A program made the position numbers and the translations under genes. A DNA stretch of 37,688 nucleotides, from positions 1,505 through 39,192 of the forward strand of contig JAEHHG010000004.1 in NCBI GenBank assembly GCA_019248075.1. The letters are read 5' to 3'. Within the stretch, counting starts at the first letter, position 1. Each line of letters begins with the position of its first letter. Of the stretch, positions 21,632 through 31,658 are shown piece by piece. Below the pieces are notes generated by a model that saw only the letters and a program-made list of their open reading frames with translations, searched no databases and was not told where the DNA came from. This DNA is from Candidatus Gracilibacteria bacterium S5_H10 (lineage in GTDB: Bacteria > Patescibacteriota > Gracilibacteria > Absconditabacterales > Absconditicoccaceae).

Positions 21632-22630
21632 TTATTTATTATCTAAAAGATAGCTGCCGTTATACTCAAGTAATACTGGTTTTTGAGAATCTCAAGAAAC
21701 AATAGGTGTTTTATAATATACCAAATAATCAGCTTCCGATCAAGTAAGCACAACCGTACATGGTTTTAGGTAGAGCATATCTCGATGAGCCTTGAATGGT
21801 CGATCTTGAAAGCTGTCCACAAACATAGTACAATCTTTTATTCATTCATCAAGCTGTAACGTTTTTCTCATCTTATCCGTGAAAACAATATAATCTCAAA
21901 GATCAAAGAAAGTTTTATGTTCATATGATTGATTGGTATATGTAGTAAGCCCTTGATGAACAATCCATGTATCAGTTATAAAATTTCTAATACCAATAAA
22001 CAAAAATATTCCGATACCTCGAAAGAATATTGTACGAAATTTTTTTTCTTTATTTGATTTTATAAAAAACAAAACATATATAATAGCGAGAAGAAAGATC
22101 CAATAGCCATATTTTAGAAGAGATACTCAAAGCAACGTTACTCAATATCTCAAATTGATACTATATGGAGTCAATGTCTCCATTTTCCAGAAGTCTTTCC
22201 ATCATTGTCATATTTTATTATACAAAGTCATGAATCCAAGTGACAACTGGGCATTATTTCCTATAATATTCCCCTGCGACAAAAAAACCAATTGGGCATC
22301 TGCAGGAATTTGAGAATAAAAAGATAATGCAGAAAATGAGAATTGCTGATTAATACTACCATTTCAATTGATTTGCATAATATCTCATGGAACTATCTGC
22401 TGACCGACAAGGAATCCATATCCTATTACTCCCGTTCCTTGAAAAGTTCATTGTAAGGTCACATAATCGTTTCCTGCTATTGGTCACACTAAAGCAAAAC
22501 ATTGATTGTCACAGACAAAATTCATCTGTCCATTAGTTTCTTGGAATTGAGAAAATCATTGTTGTTGATATTCTGCAAACACAGGGACAGTGAAAAACAA
22601 AAAAAGCGGTAATATTCGTTTGATTTTCAT
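21632..22630 (-). CDS. Secreted/membrane protein of unknown function in glycan operon
   Basis: 332 residues, not recognised. A signal peptide is clear (MKIKRILPLFLFFTVPVFA-E). Residues 20-150 are rich in Gly, Gln, Ser and Thr, predicted beta-structure outside the cell, with a Cys pair CDNQC at about 40-44. Two hydrophobic helices follow (about 165-190 and 200-220), separated by a short basic loop (FFIKSNKEKKFR), then a second external domain ending LEYNGSYLLDNK. First gene of the minus-strand glycan operon, five bases before the GT-C-like gene, so probably an accessory subunit of it; that is inference. Confidence 0.65.
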
Positions 22631-22744
22631 AAGCAACAAGAAAAATAAAATGATGCGATTATGATAAAAATTTACTCATTTTTTACAATGTAAACAAAAA
22701 AACAGTAATTGACATTACTGCTTTAATATAAATAATATAAAACA

Positions 22745-23185
22745 CTAGAGCTTTGCTCTGTAATCACTGCTATTATGAGTTTTTAGCCCTAAACCATCTT
22801 TAATTTCAACTCATAATTGAGCACAGACAGAAACTTCTGGAATATTATGTGAAAATCTATCTCCTCATTTTCCAAAAATTATTTTTACCTCTGAACCATA
22901 TTCACTTCTTATTTGTCAAACAACATAGGTAATACTTTCACAAACTGATCAATCTTGATCGACAGACAAAAAAACACGATCAACTGGTTTTAATGCAGAG
23001 ACTATTCTCATTCTAACAAATTCATCCTGAAACACTTCCTCTTTTCCTGTCTTTGCTCTCACTTGAGCATCTGAATTAACAATCACCCATACTTCATCAC
23101 CCAAAGCTTTACATAATTCAAAACACTCAATGTGTCATGGATGAAGTGGATTAAAATATCATGAAGTAATAACAACTGTTTTCAT
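22745..23185 (-). CDS. Cytidylyltransferase-like nucleotidyltransferase
   Basis: 146 residues. The HxGH motif occurs as SGYFNPLHPGHIECF near the start, giving the nucleotidyltransferase fold; relatives include glycerol-3-phosphate cytidylyltransferase and the adenylyltransferase domain of HldE. VWVIVNSDAQVRAKTGKEE matches the family's 'viVnsD...r.Kk' stretch, and VDRVFLSVDQDGSV follows. The usual final ISSTxIR signature is replaced by HNSSDYRAKL. It probably activates a sugar phosphate or polyol phosphate with CTP or ATP, plausibly for the adjacent glycan operon, 115 bases downstream. CoaD or NadD seem less likely from length and motif spacing. Confidence 0.75.
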
Positions 23186-23241
23186 AGCAAATTCTAGAGC
23201 GAATAAAAAAACAATAATATTCCCGCAAATCACACCACGTC

Positions 23242-23261
23242 ATTCCCGCGAAATCGGGAAT
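23242..23261. repeat. dRS3-like hairpin ATTCCC-N8-GGGAAT
   Basis: A perfect 7-bp dyad ATTCCCG/CGGGAAT between the exonuclease and nucleotidyltransferase genes, same form as 1593-1612. Confidence 0.65.
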
Positions 23262-23275
23262 CACGCATCCAGACA

Positions 23276-24163
23276 TTAAAACAATCCACCCTGCACAGGC
23301 ATCTGTAATTTCTTTTTTAATTCATCCAAAGTCTTGGCAAATGAAGTGAAATGATGGTCACCCACCAATACTTTAGCATATTTTGCAAAATCCAACTTTA
23401 AGACAAAATTTTTGATATCTGAATTTTTTACTTCATCCAACTCTTTCAACTCAATAAGACTCCTACTTGTATACGCATCTTCTTTTCCATCGATTAATTT
23501 TTGTTTCACATCACCAGTGATTTCGTCGATATGTGAATATACATTGTCGATAGTCTGATATTTCTGAATCAAATCAGAAGCTTTTTTTGGTCAGATTCAT
23601 GCAATTCATTTGATATTGTCAGCACTATCTCATACCAATGCTAAATAATCCAAAATATATTGTGGATCAAATCCATATTCCTTGATAAACAAAGGAACAG
23701 TCGTCGTCACAGACTTCATCGAATCCACGCAAAATACATTGTCAGCAAGTAATTGTTTCAAATCTTTATCTCAAGAGTAAATATCTATCTGTATGCTTTT
23801 GTCTTCACTATATTTTTTGGCTAGCGTATAGATAATATCATCAGCTTCATATCATGGCATGATCAAACTAGGAATTCATAACTGATCGACAATATCCTTT
23901 GTCCATGGAATTTGGTTTTTGAAATCATCATCCATCTTTTTACGATTGGCTTTATATTCAGTATACGCTTCATGCCTAAATGTTTTTACCGGAGAATCCC
24001 AAGTAATCACCAAATAATCAGGTTTTTCTTGGAATATTTTCATGAGCATACGAAAAAATCAATATACCACATTTACATTGTGACCATCTTTATCCGTCAT
24101 AGGCGGGAAAGCATAATACGCTCTATAGAGGAAACTTGAACCGTCGATAAGAAAAAATTTCAT
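23276..24163 (-). CDS. 5'-3' exonuclease (Pol I N-terminal type), stand-alone
   Basis: 295 residues, the FEN/PIN-like 5' nuclease domain without polymerase. Start MKFFLIDGSSFLYRAYYAFP with the metal-binding Asp 7, then LVITWDSPVKTFRHEAYTEY, PGYEADDIIYTLAKKYS (acidic EADD cluster), IYSGDKDLKQLL, and YLALVGDSADNIKGIAGIGP (helix-hairpin-helix, with the DNI segment). It removes RNA primers or flaps during replication and repair. The C-terminus LDELKKKLQMPVQGGLF is short, confirming the nuclease-only form. A conserved Trp in ITWD is written TGG, so TGG remains Trp. Confidence 0.92.
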
Positions 24164-24228
24164 ACAAAAAAATAATAATAAACATTGATATATATAGAAT
24201 TTTCGGTATAAATTACAAGATAAGAAAG

Positions 24229-24320
24229 ACAAATCCCTCCTCACCTCCCTTTATCAAGGGAGGAACATCTATTAGCTTCTCCCTTGATAAAGGGAGACAC
24301 CCGAAGGGAGAGGAATTTGT
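24229..24320. repeat. MITE-like inverted-repeat element upstream of tsaE
   Basis: The ends ACAAATCC / GGAATTTGT pair. Inside are two complementary hairpin halves, CCTCCCTTTATCAAGGGAGG (24245-24264) and CTCCCTTGATAAAGGGAG (about 24279-24296). The whole element can fold as a cruciform. It fills most of the divergent gap 24164-24357. Confidence 0.65.
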
Positions 24321-24357
24321 TAAAAAAAGATAAAATATTTTATAATAAATCAAACTC

Positions 24358-24750
24358 ATGCACAAAATTTCCACCCCAGAACAAATGTTGGAATACGGAG
24401 CTATGCTCGCAAAAGAGCATAAAATTTTGTTGTTACACGGAGGATTATGAGCGGGAAAAACATTATTGACCAAAGGATTTGCAAAAGGACTTTGACTGAA
24501 CGAACATCATGTCCAAAGCCCTACCTACGCATATCTCAATATCTACGATTCGAAGCTGCTTCATATCGATATGTATAGGATCAAAAAATATAACGAGCTC
24601 ATAGAAAAATGAATCATAGATCAAATCAACGAATACGAGCATATTGTCATTGAACGACCAAAATTCATCGACAAATTACCAGTAAAAAATAGCACAACAA
24701 TCACTATAGAAAAAATTTCTGAAACTGAGAGAAGTGTTGAAATAAAGTAA
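24358..24750 (+). CDS. tsaE: tRNA threonylcarbamoyladenosine biosynthesis ATPase
   Basis: Works with TsaB/TsaD to make t6A37 on ANN-decoding tRNAs. 130 residues; the family is usually 140-155. Walker A is LHGGLGAGKTLLTKGFAKGL at residues 26-45, where one Walker glycine is TGA; then SPTYAYLNIY and HIDMYRI (conserved HxDxYR). Near the end IVIE-(CGA)-PKFIDKLP stands where the family has 'iEWpe...LP'. CGA at 24655-24657 is therefore at a nearly invariant Trp. The start at 24358 gives MHKISTPEQMLEYG, aligning with the family start. No tsaB/tsaD neighbour is present. Confidence 0.93.
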
Positions 24751-24765
24751 ATATTCCATCCCAAT

Positions 24766-24845
24766 TTTTCACTCCACCGACCCCTCTGAAACAAAGGGGA
24801 GAATTTCCCTCCTCTAAAATAGAGGAGGGTTGAGTGGAGTGAAAT
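24766..24845. repeat. MITE-like inverted-repeat element downstream of tsaE
   Basis: Terminal inverted repeats TTTCACTCCAC / GTGGAGTGAAA flank two short hairpins (CCCCT...AGGGG and CCCTCCTCT...AGAGGAGGG). It differs in sequence from the element at 24229-24320 but has the same architecture. Confidence 0.65.
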
Positions 24846-24880
24846 TTTATAACGAAGATGATGTTGTTTTAAAAAAAATT

Positions 24881-24905
24881 AAAAAAAAGTCCGCACGAAG
24901 CGGAC
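24881..24905 (-). terminator. Terminator of the surface-protein gene
   Basis: On the minus strand GTCCGC-TTCGT-GCGGAC is followed by eight T's, 24 bases past the stop at 24929. Confidence 0.85.
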
Positions 24906-24928
24906 AATTTTAGAAATTAGAAATTACT

Positions 24929-26866
24929 TTATTCCAAACTAATATTATATTCATTCAACGCTCTCTTAAACTGAGTAATATGATAGTTAGAAAGATTCTG
25001 TTTACATTCATTATCATCATCTCTCAAAAACTTCAAGATAATCAAGAAATTATCAAACTTTTTGGTAATATCTTCGATATCTGATTTTGCTATAGTATAA
25101 TCGCCTTTCACTTTATCAAGAACGAATAAGGTGAAAGCATTCACCAAAATTTTCACTTGTGATTTTTTGAAATTAGGCATTTGAAGAATAAAACTATTAC
25201 GTCTCACTTCAAGCTCTATAGGAGTATAGGTAAGTTTTTTTTTACATGCATTAAACTTGTCTACTTCAGCTTTGAGAACAACTGCCAAACTGGAAAGATT
25301 TGATGCGAACGGAGAAGTAAGAGGAACAAAATATACATGAGATACAATAGTTCATAAGTTTGTCCAAGTAAAATCACCAGTAAGCGATCTAGCATTTCCT
25401 ACTCTATCAAAAATCTGCAAAGCAAACGTATACAATTGATCTCTAGCTATTCAACTAAAACTGAGTTGTTGAGCAGTCAGATATTCATTAGTAAATCCGC
25501 TTGCCATATTTCATCAGCTTATTCAATACGTAAACGAATATGTTGTAGCTTCTAATCACGAATATGAAAGCTGAAGTCATTGAGTATATTCGCTAAAAAC
25601 AAATCCAGTAACTATTGGACTCGTAATATCGAAAACAAGCGCTGATGTATAAACTAATGCTCAGGTATTGCCTGCTGCATCAGCAAACGTAATAGTTACA
25701 GGCAAATTTCATTCAGGATATCATGGAGAAAGTCTTCGTATATATTGGTAGGCTAATCATGAAATCGTTGTGCTAGCAGCGATACCGGATCATAATCTCA
25801 CCTGTAATCAACTAAGTTCTTCACTTGCAGTAAACGTTAATGTAACAAGTCCACCACTACCAAGATATCCACTTGTTGATCAACTAGAAGCAAGCAGTAT
25901 TCACGTTAATGTAGGAGATTCATTATCTATAGTAAACATAGCGGTTTCAACAACAGGAATCTGATCGTTATCAATCAATCTCACCTTATATCAGGTAAAT
26001 AAACGTGAATATGTTCAGGTATATGTTCATGTATAAATATAGTAATCTTGTCCACTACCATTAGTTCCTATAATATGATAGAACCCAGATTGCTGAAAAC
26101 TATATAAGCTTTTAGAATCAAAAGTTGTACTAACTGAACCTGAAGTAAATGTTCATAAAGAAATCCACTGATTATTATGATCTCGCAATTGAAGAAACAA
26201 TCAAGACATAAGACAATCTGTTCATGAATATGCCCAACGCAAAGAAAAAATATCTCTGACAACAGATCACGAAATCGGTGATACCCAAACGATATCTCCA
26301 GATTCACAAACACCATTTCCCAAAGAAACTAGAGTATCTTCAGAAGAAATTGGCGTTGATACTACTTCTCATTGATCGTCACTTGTATCAAGAGAGTCAT
26401 CAGCATCACAGACTACTGTTCATCACGTCCAATATCATCAAGTAAGATAGCAACCTGTTATATAGGCAGGGACCAATGTCTGTCCCGTAAGTACACATCA
26501 CGTTTCTACAGGTTCTACTCGAACTGCATCGACAAGATCTCCAGATTCATTATAGGTCCCACCAGTCCGATAGCCAGGAATAGTCTCACAATCAATAAAA
26601 TATCAACTCGTCAATGATTCAGGTACTTCGAAACATCATGTTTCATATTCACCTGTATAATATTCTCCCGTAAGTACACATCATGGATCCAACTGAGCAT
26701 TAGTTACTACTCCATGTTGCATCACAGAAAATCAAAGTAGCAAAAGGAAAAGCTTAACAACAGCGAATCAGCCGAATGCTCCAAAAAGATATTTTTTATG
26801 ATGACGGACGACATGACGATGAAGATGAATAGCATGACGATGTACATGATGAAAAATGTTCTTCAT
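24929..26866 (-). CDS. Large surface protein: His-rich N-terminus, Cys/Tyr/Gly repeats, Ig-like domains
   Basis: 645 residues. Residues 1-25 are packed with His and Arg (HHVHRHAIHLHRHVVRHHKK), then a hydrophobic helix (about 26-48) serving as signal peptide or anchor. Residues 60-150 hold two repeats with CVLTG at each start and Cys/Tyr/Thr-Gly-rich sequence; GY-(CGG)-TGGTY (codon 100) is repeated as GY-TGG-TGGTV (codon 146). From about 190 to 510 come beta-sandwich, Ig-like repeats typical of bacterial adhesins (FTIDNESPTLTGILLASSGS, FDITSPIVTGFVFS). The C-terminal 120 residues are helical and charged. Many Gly are TGA. Likely exported and displayed on the cell surface; an adhesive role is inferred. 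Strong terminator downstream. Confidence 0.78.
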
Positions 26867-27086
26867 AGTAGAGGATATAAACAAGTAAAATTATCAGTCT
26901 TTTTTCTTCATCAAGTATACTCGAAAATAGTCTTTTTGTCAAATATTGTTTATGGTAAATAAAGATAGTTATGAAACAAAAACAATAAAAAAAGAGAGCA
27001 AAATCACATTTGCAAAAAAATACAAAAAGAAAAAGTCTCAAGAGAAAAAATTCAATTGAGACCTAAAATAAGCATATAACTAGCAT

Positions 27087-27170
27087 TCATCAGTTTATCG
27101 CAAAGTATTTATCAGTTTATCACGAAGTGTTTATCAATTTATCACAAAGTATTTATCAATTTATCGCGAG
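27087..27170. repeat. Four imperfect 22-bp tandem repeats
   Basis: Units of the form TTATCA(G/A)TTTATC(G/A)C(A/G)AAGTAT repeat at 27088, 27109, 27131 and 27153 (last one partial). They sit in the 318-base gap 26867-27184 just past the SLH gene stop and upstream of the surface-protein gene. No gene is seen in the rest of that gap. Confidence 0.8.
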
Positions 27171-27184
27171 GAGAAGACGAGCCT

Positions 27185-28450
27185 TTATATCATGGAAAGC
27201 AAGACTCTCAATTTATTTAATAATGTTACATCGTCAGCACTTCAATCTGTAGAATAAACAGCAGGTTCAGCTATGTTTGGTTCAAATCAAAACGACTCCA
27301 CAAGCAACTGAGCCAACTCCCCTCTTGACATCCTTTCTTGATCTGCTTGTTGTTCATCATAAACAAATTGGATAGATAAAGCTTTTGAAAGTATTTGATA
27401 AACTTCATGTTTGGTCATAAAAGCATTTGGATTGAAATACAAAGCTCCTCTTTTACTACTGATAAGGACATCAATAAGTCCACGATCCACTGCATAACTT
27501 AATTGAGGGAAATATGAGGAACTAGATTGAACATCTGCAAATGAAAGAGTTGAAGTCATAGGAAGAGAGATAGCCTCAGCAGTTAAAAACGAATTAACAA
27601 ATAAAACAGTAAAATCATAATGACGGAGATAATTATCAGGATAAAATTTAGAAGATTGTGTATTCACAATATGTAAAATTGCCAATGTATTTATAGCAGA
27701 AGCAAACGTATGCTCTGCAATATCATCAAAAGCGTTCACCGCAAATGAAGAATTTTCTTCTACAACCAAAGCAGGGAGATCAAACATACGAACAAGATAA
27801 TATGCTCACTCTGATCTCATCAACATATCATAAGGATTTCCATCTACAGTTACTTTTTGAACAGCATCAAGTGAATACATACATTGTTGAAGCAATCATT
27901 TGGTCATAAGACCAGATCCACTTCATCAACAAACATCTTGTGGAAGTTCTTGATTAAACTTTTTTTTATAAAGTCTACCCAGTAAAGAAACAAAATCATT
28001 CACACGGAAATAATTCTGCGGATAAAATTTTTGCGCAGAAACAGTCAAGACACCAAAAGCAGCTAATCTGATGATATAACTCTTGTATGGATCATCTGCT
28101 ATATCAATAAAAAAATCCTGACGAGAAATCGCAGGGCTAACTCAAATTCACTGACTGACATCAAACGTACGAACACTTGCTGAACTATGAGAAGAATCAG
28201 AAGAATCTGTGGTTCATTGAATCAATGAAGTCACTTCTGTAGCAACTCAAGAAAATCTTTCCTTAAGTTTAGCTCGTAATACAGAAAGATCTTGATTGGA
28301 TTGTGTCGACTCGATAGGACTAACTGTAGACAACGATGACACACTCAGCGTAGTGGTACTTGCCCAAGTCGGCAATGCGCTTAAAGCAACCACGAAACCA
28401 AAAACTACAGTTGTATACGTCTTTGTTTTTGTTTTTGATGCTACACTCAT
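27185..28450 (-). CDS. S-layer homology (SLH) domain protein
   Basis: 421 residues. Signal peptide MSVASKTKTKTYTTVVFGFVVALSALPTWA-S (written in two pieces: charged start to Lys 10, then hydrophobic core to about 31). Three SLH-like repeats follow: FDIADDPYKSYIIRLAAFG...FYPQNYFRVNDF, FDDIAEHTFASAINTLAILH...FYPDNYLRHYDF, and FADVQSSSSYFPQLSYAVDR...FNPNAFMTKHEV. SLH domains bind cell-wall polymer, so it is a wall-anchored exported protein, perhaps the S-layer or its anchor. A longer start at 28486 (MYVRFTLCPLIL) is possible but would disrupt the signal peptide. The region past the first TGA (after residue 67) is lost under the standard code. Confidence 0.85.
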
Positions 28451-28637
28451 CAATATAAGGGGACAAAGAGTAAATCTAACATACATATTATAATCACAAA
28501 TCTTGATTTGTCAATACCTTTTAACAAATGTCAATAAGAAAAGAAAAATAGATAAATAAAGTAAAAAAAATAAGACTAATACATTACCGTTTCCGAGGTA
28601 TTGCAATTTTATCAAGAATCAGTAATCGTTATTCATC

Positions 28638-28666
28638 TTATTCAACAGAATATTTTATCATATAAT
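28638..28666 (+). promoter_or_regulatory. Possible promoter of the M16 peptidase gene
   Basis: A perfect -10 box TATAAT (28661-28666) has a weak -35 (TTATTC, 28638-28643) 17 bases before it. The start codon is nine bases after the -10, so the transcript would be nearly leaderless. Confidence 0.4.
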
Positions 28667-28674
28667 ACGAAAAC

Positions 28675-29898
28675 ATGAAGTATACAAAAGAATCTATAGA
28701 AGGAATAGACTGTATTTTTGCTCCTATGGACGATGCCAACTCTACCACTATAGAAATCATGTGCAAAGCAGGAAGCATCTACGAAACCAAAGAAAACAAT
28801 GGAATCAGCCATTTTCTGGAACATCTTTTTTTCAAATGAGGAGAAAAATATCCTACACCAAAAGCTGTTGCTGAAGCCGTGGACAAATTTGGAGGAGAAT
28901 TTAATGCATACACCGGAGACGAATATGCCGGCTATTATGTAAAATGTGCTCCCGATTTTGTCCATCAAGCAATCGATGTCTTGGCAGACATGATGAATCA
29001 CGCTAAATTCAGCGTTCCTGAATTGGAAAGAGAAAAATGAGTCGTTATCCAAGAACTCAAGATGTATGAAGATAATCCAATGGCTATGGTTATGGAAAAA
29101 CGGCAAAGCTATTTTTTCTGAGACAACAGTTATGGTCGTCCTATTATCGGAACAGAAAACAACATCAAAACATTCACGCAACAAATGCTTTTTGACCACA
29201 AAGCTAATCTTTATACCAAGGACAATCTTATCATTGTCATTGCTGGCAAGATCAAAGACAAGCAGGAGCTCAAAGATGGAATAAGCAAAGCTTTTTCAAA
29301 AATACCAGAGAAAAAAAGGATACAAAAACCTGAATTTATTCAAACACTTCCTCAAGATCACGTTGGATTCTACGAACAAAAAAACGAACAGGCACACTTA
29401 GTGATCTCTGCCCCAGGATTTAAAGGAGATGATGAAACCAGATACGCAGCGAATGTCTTAGCAACTATCCTCGGAGGAAATATGTCCTCTAGACTTTTTC
29501 AAAACATCAGAGAAAAGGAAGGATTATGCTACTATATAAAAGCATCGCATGCAATCCAACAAGATACATGAGTATTTCTTATCAGAGCTGGAATAGACAA
29601 ACAAAGATTCGATTTCGGTGTAGAAAAGATCTATGAAGAGATAGAAAGAATAGCTAATGGTGATATTAGCCAAAAAGAATTTGAAAATGCTATAGGATAC
29701 AACGAAGGACAGATCCAAATGGGAATAGAATCTTCTGATGAAATGGCAAGTTTTGTAGGAAATCAATATCTAATCTACAAAAAAATAGATAGTTTAGAAG
29801 AAATATTAAAAAAATATAAGAATCTTACATTAGCTGATATTCAATCTATTGCAAAAAAACTCAGCAAAGAAAATTTATACCTTTTCTACATTAAGTAA
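28675..29898 (+). CDS. M16 family zinc metallopeptidase
   Basis: 407 residues, the size of single-domain-pair M16B proteases. The inverted zinc motif HxxEH is SHFLEHLFFKG (His 46, Glu 49, His 50), and the third ligand region is VVIQELKMYEDNP at about 123-135. GDNSYGRPIIGTE and YTKDNLIIVIAGKI match the family's mid-region. The second half has the R/Y pair segment NMSSRLFQNIREKEGLCYYI. It likely degrades peptides, in the cytoplasm since no signal peptide is present. The stop lies three bases from the end of the opposing gene at 29902. Confidence 0.92.
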
Positions 29899-29901
29899 TA
29901 T

Positions 29902-31446
29902 CTATAATTGTTTCAATGTAGTAAAAATTTCTTTTCGTTCAGGCAATTCCCTAAATTGCTGCAATTGTTGGCAACAATTATTTTTTTCTTGTAATGATGT
30001 TCATGGAATGCTAATATTCCTGAGCTCATGAAGGTGATCATCGATGGTCTTAAAAAACGTAGAATAGAGTTCAGGATATTTTGTAAAAATAGTAGTATCA
30101 AAAACAAAATCATCAGGCTTTGTAGTTCCCATCTTAACCTTATGCTCCAGTTGATGAAACTTAAGCAAAAGTGATTGAAAAAACACAAGCAATTCCGCTT
30201 TCAAAAGCAATTTAAAAGGATTTTTTTGTGTTCAAGAGAATATATCATGAATATCACGATCAAAAGACAAAAAAGGCTCTGCCTTTTGGACATTTTTGAT
30301 ATCACGAACATACGTATCAAAAGCAAAAAGCATTTGTCCAACATCACGAGTTGCCACATTTTTCAAAACCTGAGTATGAAACATTGCTATACTTGATTCT
30401 TGGATATAGAGATATTTTTCTAAAGCTTTGTTCTGCAATGACATTTCGGTAACTGCATGCAACAAATGAGATTGCTCGTGGGAAAGCTTATTATGGATAC
30501 CTTCTAGCTGTTTAGCAGCAATGCTTTTGTTATGGAAATTAAGTTCAAAGAGCCCATAGACTTTACTTGCCATTATAGGAAAAGAGCTCGCCTGCCCTAT
30601 TTCAAGGATAATTTGATCAATCTGTCTATGAAGTGACATATCTTTTATTTCTACTTTGATTTGTTGCATAAGTTCAACAATCGATTGTTTAATAGTATCA
30701 TATTTTTCTACTTTGACAAATTCACTGTCTATCGTATGATATTGAGATCTGAGTGCACCATAAAGAGTAGGAAATGCATTCATATACTTTTTGGTATCAT
30801 GTCTTCTTTTGGATCATTGCGTATAAGGTTTTTCATCATCCAAAAGTAACTCCAAAGTCCTGAAAATAACTATTTTCCCATCAATATTGACTACTCTTCG
30901 AGTTTTTTCAGATTTTTCTTTATAATATTCAAGTGCTTGTGCACGTGCAAATAATTCCTTAACATTCTGTGTAGCAACATCAGCAGCATCTATCTGAAAG
31001 ACATCCAAGAACGATTGTGGAATTTTATTCGGATCGATAACAACGGCATTAATTAATTCTTTATGCGTCGCTTTACTGCCAAATGGCTTACGAAAGTAGT
31101 AATCAGACGGAGAAAACGCTGACTGCAAAATCATAGGAAGATAATTAATTGAAGCTATTTCCTCTTTTTTCTTCCATTCAAGGACAGATTTTGGAGGAAC
31201 GATTTTACCTGAACATAAGGTTTGCTGATACTGAGGAATCTGAGATTGTAAAGCTAAATCCGTCTGTTTAATACGCAAAAGTTCAAGCAAAGACGCTTTA
31301 GTATGTTTAGCGGTTCATTGTGGCAAAAGATGCAAAAGCGTATAAAGATCATTGCTATAGTGTTCTGCAAAAACAGATATTTTAGAAGACATTTCAAGCC
31401 CCTGTTTAAGTGAAATGATTTTGTCATATTGTTCAGAAAGACTCAT
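29902..31446 (-). CDS. Large helical protein of unknown function
   Basis: 514 residues, MSLSEQYDKIISLKQGLEMS to EIFTTLKQL; not recognised. Almost entirely predicted alpha-helical, with no signal peptide and no strong membrane segment. Residues 270-400 (IKQSIVELMQQIKVEIKDMS and onward) look like helical bundles or coiled coil. PPKSVLEWKKKEEIASINYL near 80 and FSPSDYYFRKPFGSKATHKE near 115 are the most distinctive stretches. Few TGA codons. Single gene, convergent with the M16 peptidase and divergent from the small secreted gene. It may be a lineage-specific cytoplasmic structural protein; that is only a guess. Confidence 0.7.
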
Positions 31447-31591
31447 AGAAAAATTCAAGGCAAATAAAATAGACAACAATTATCATATATTTTTAAAAAC
31501 ATATGTCAACAAAAATTTCTAAATACAAACAGGGATTACTGCATGCATAATCAGTAAAAGTATACATAATATAAAAATCTTTTATTTTGTC

Positions 31592-31619
31592 TTGACTTAT
31601 TATAAAAAATATATATACT
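31592..31619 (+). promoter_or_regulatory. Sigma-70-type promoter of the small secreted gene
   Basis: TTGACT (31592-31597), a 16-base spacer, then TATACT (31614-31619). Start codon 40 bases on. One of the best promoter matches in the window. Confidence 0.7.
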
Positions 31620-31658
31620 AGACATGTCAAATAAAAAACTAACAAAAAAATCAATATT

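Noticed and set aside
27087-27170. CRISPR array
   Set aside because: Repeats are directly adjacent 22-bp tandem units with no unique spacers and no cas genes nearby.
28642-29199. 185-codon minus-strand frame
   Set aside because: Lies opposite the M16 peptidase whose HxxEH motif is on the plus strand; Cys/Phe-rich shadow.
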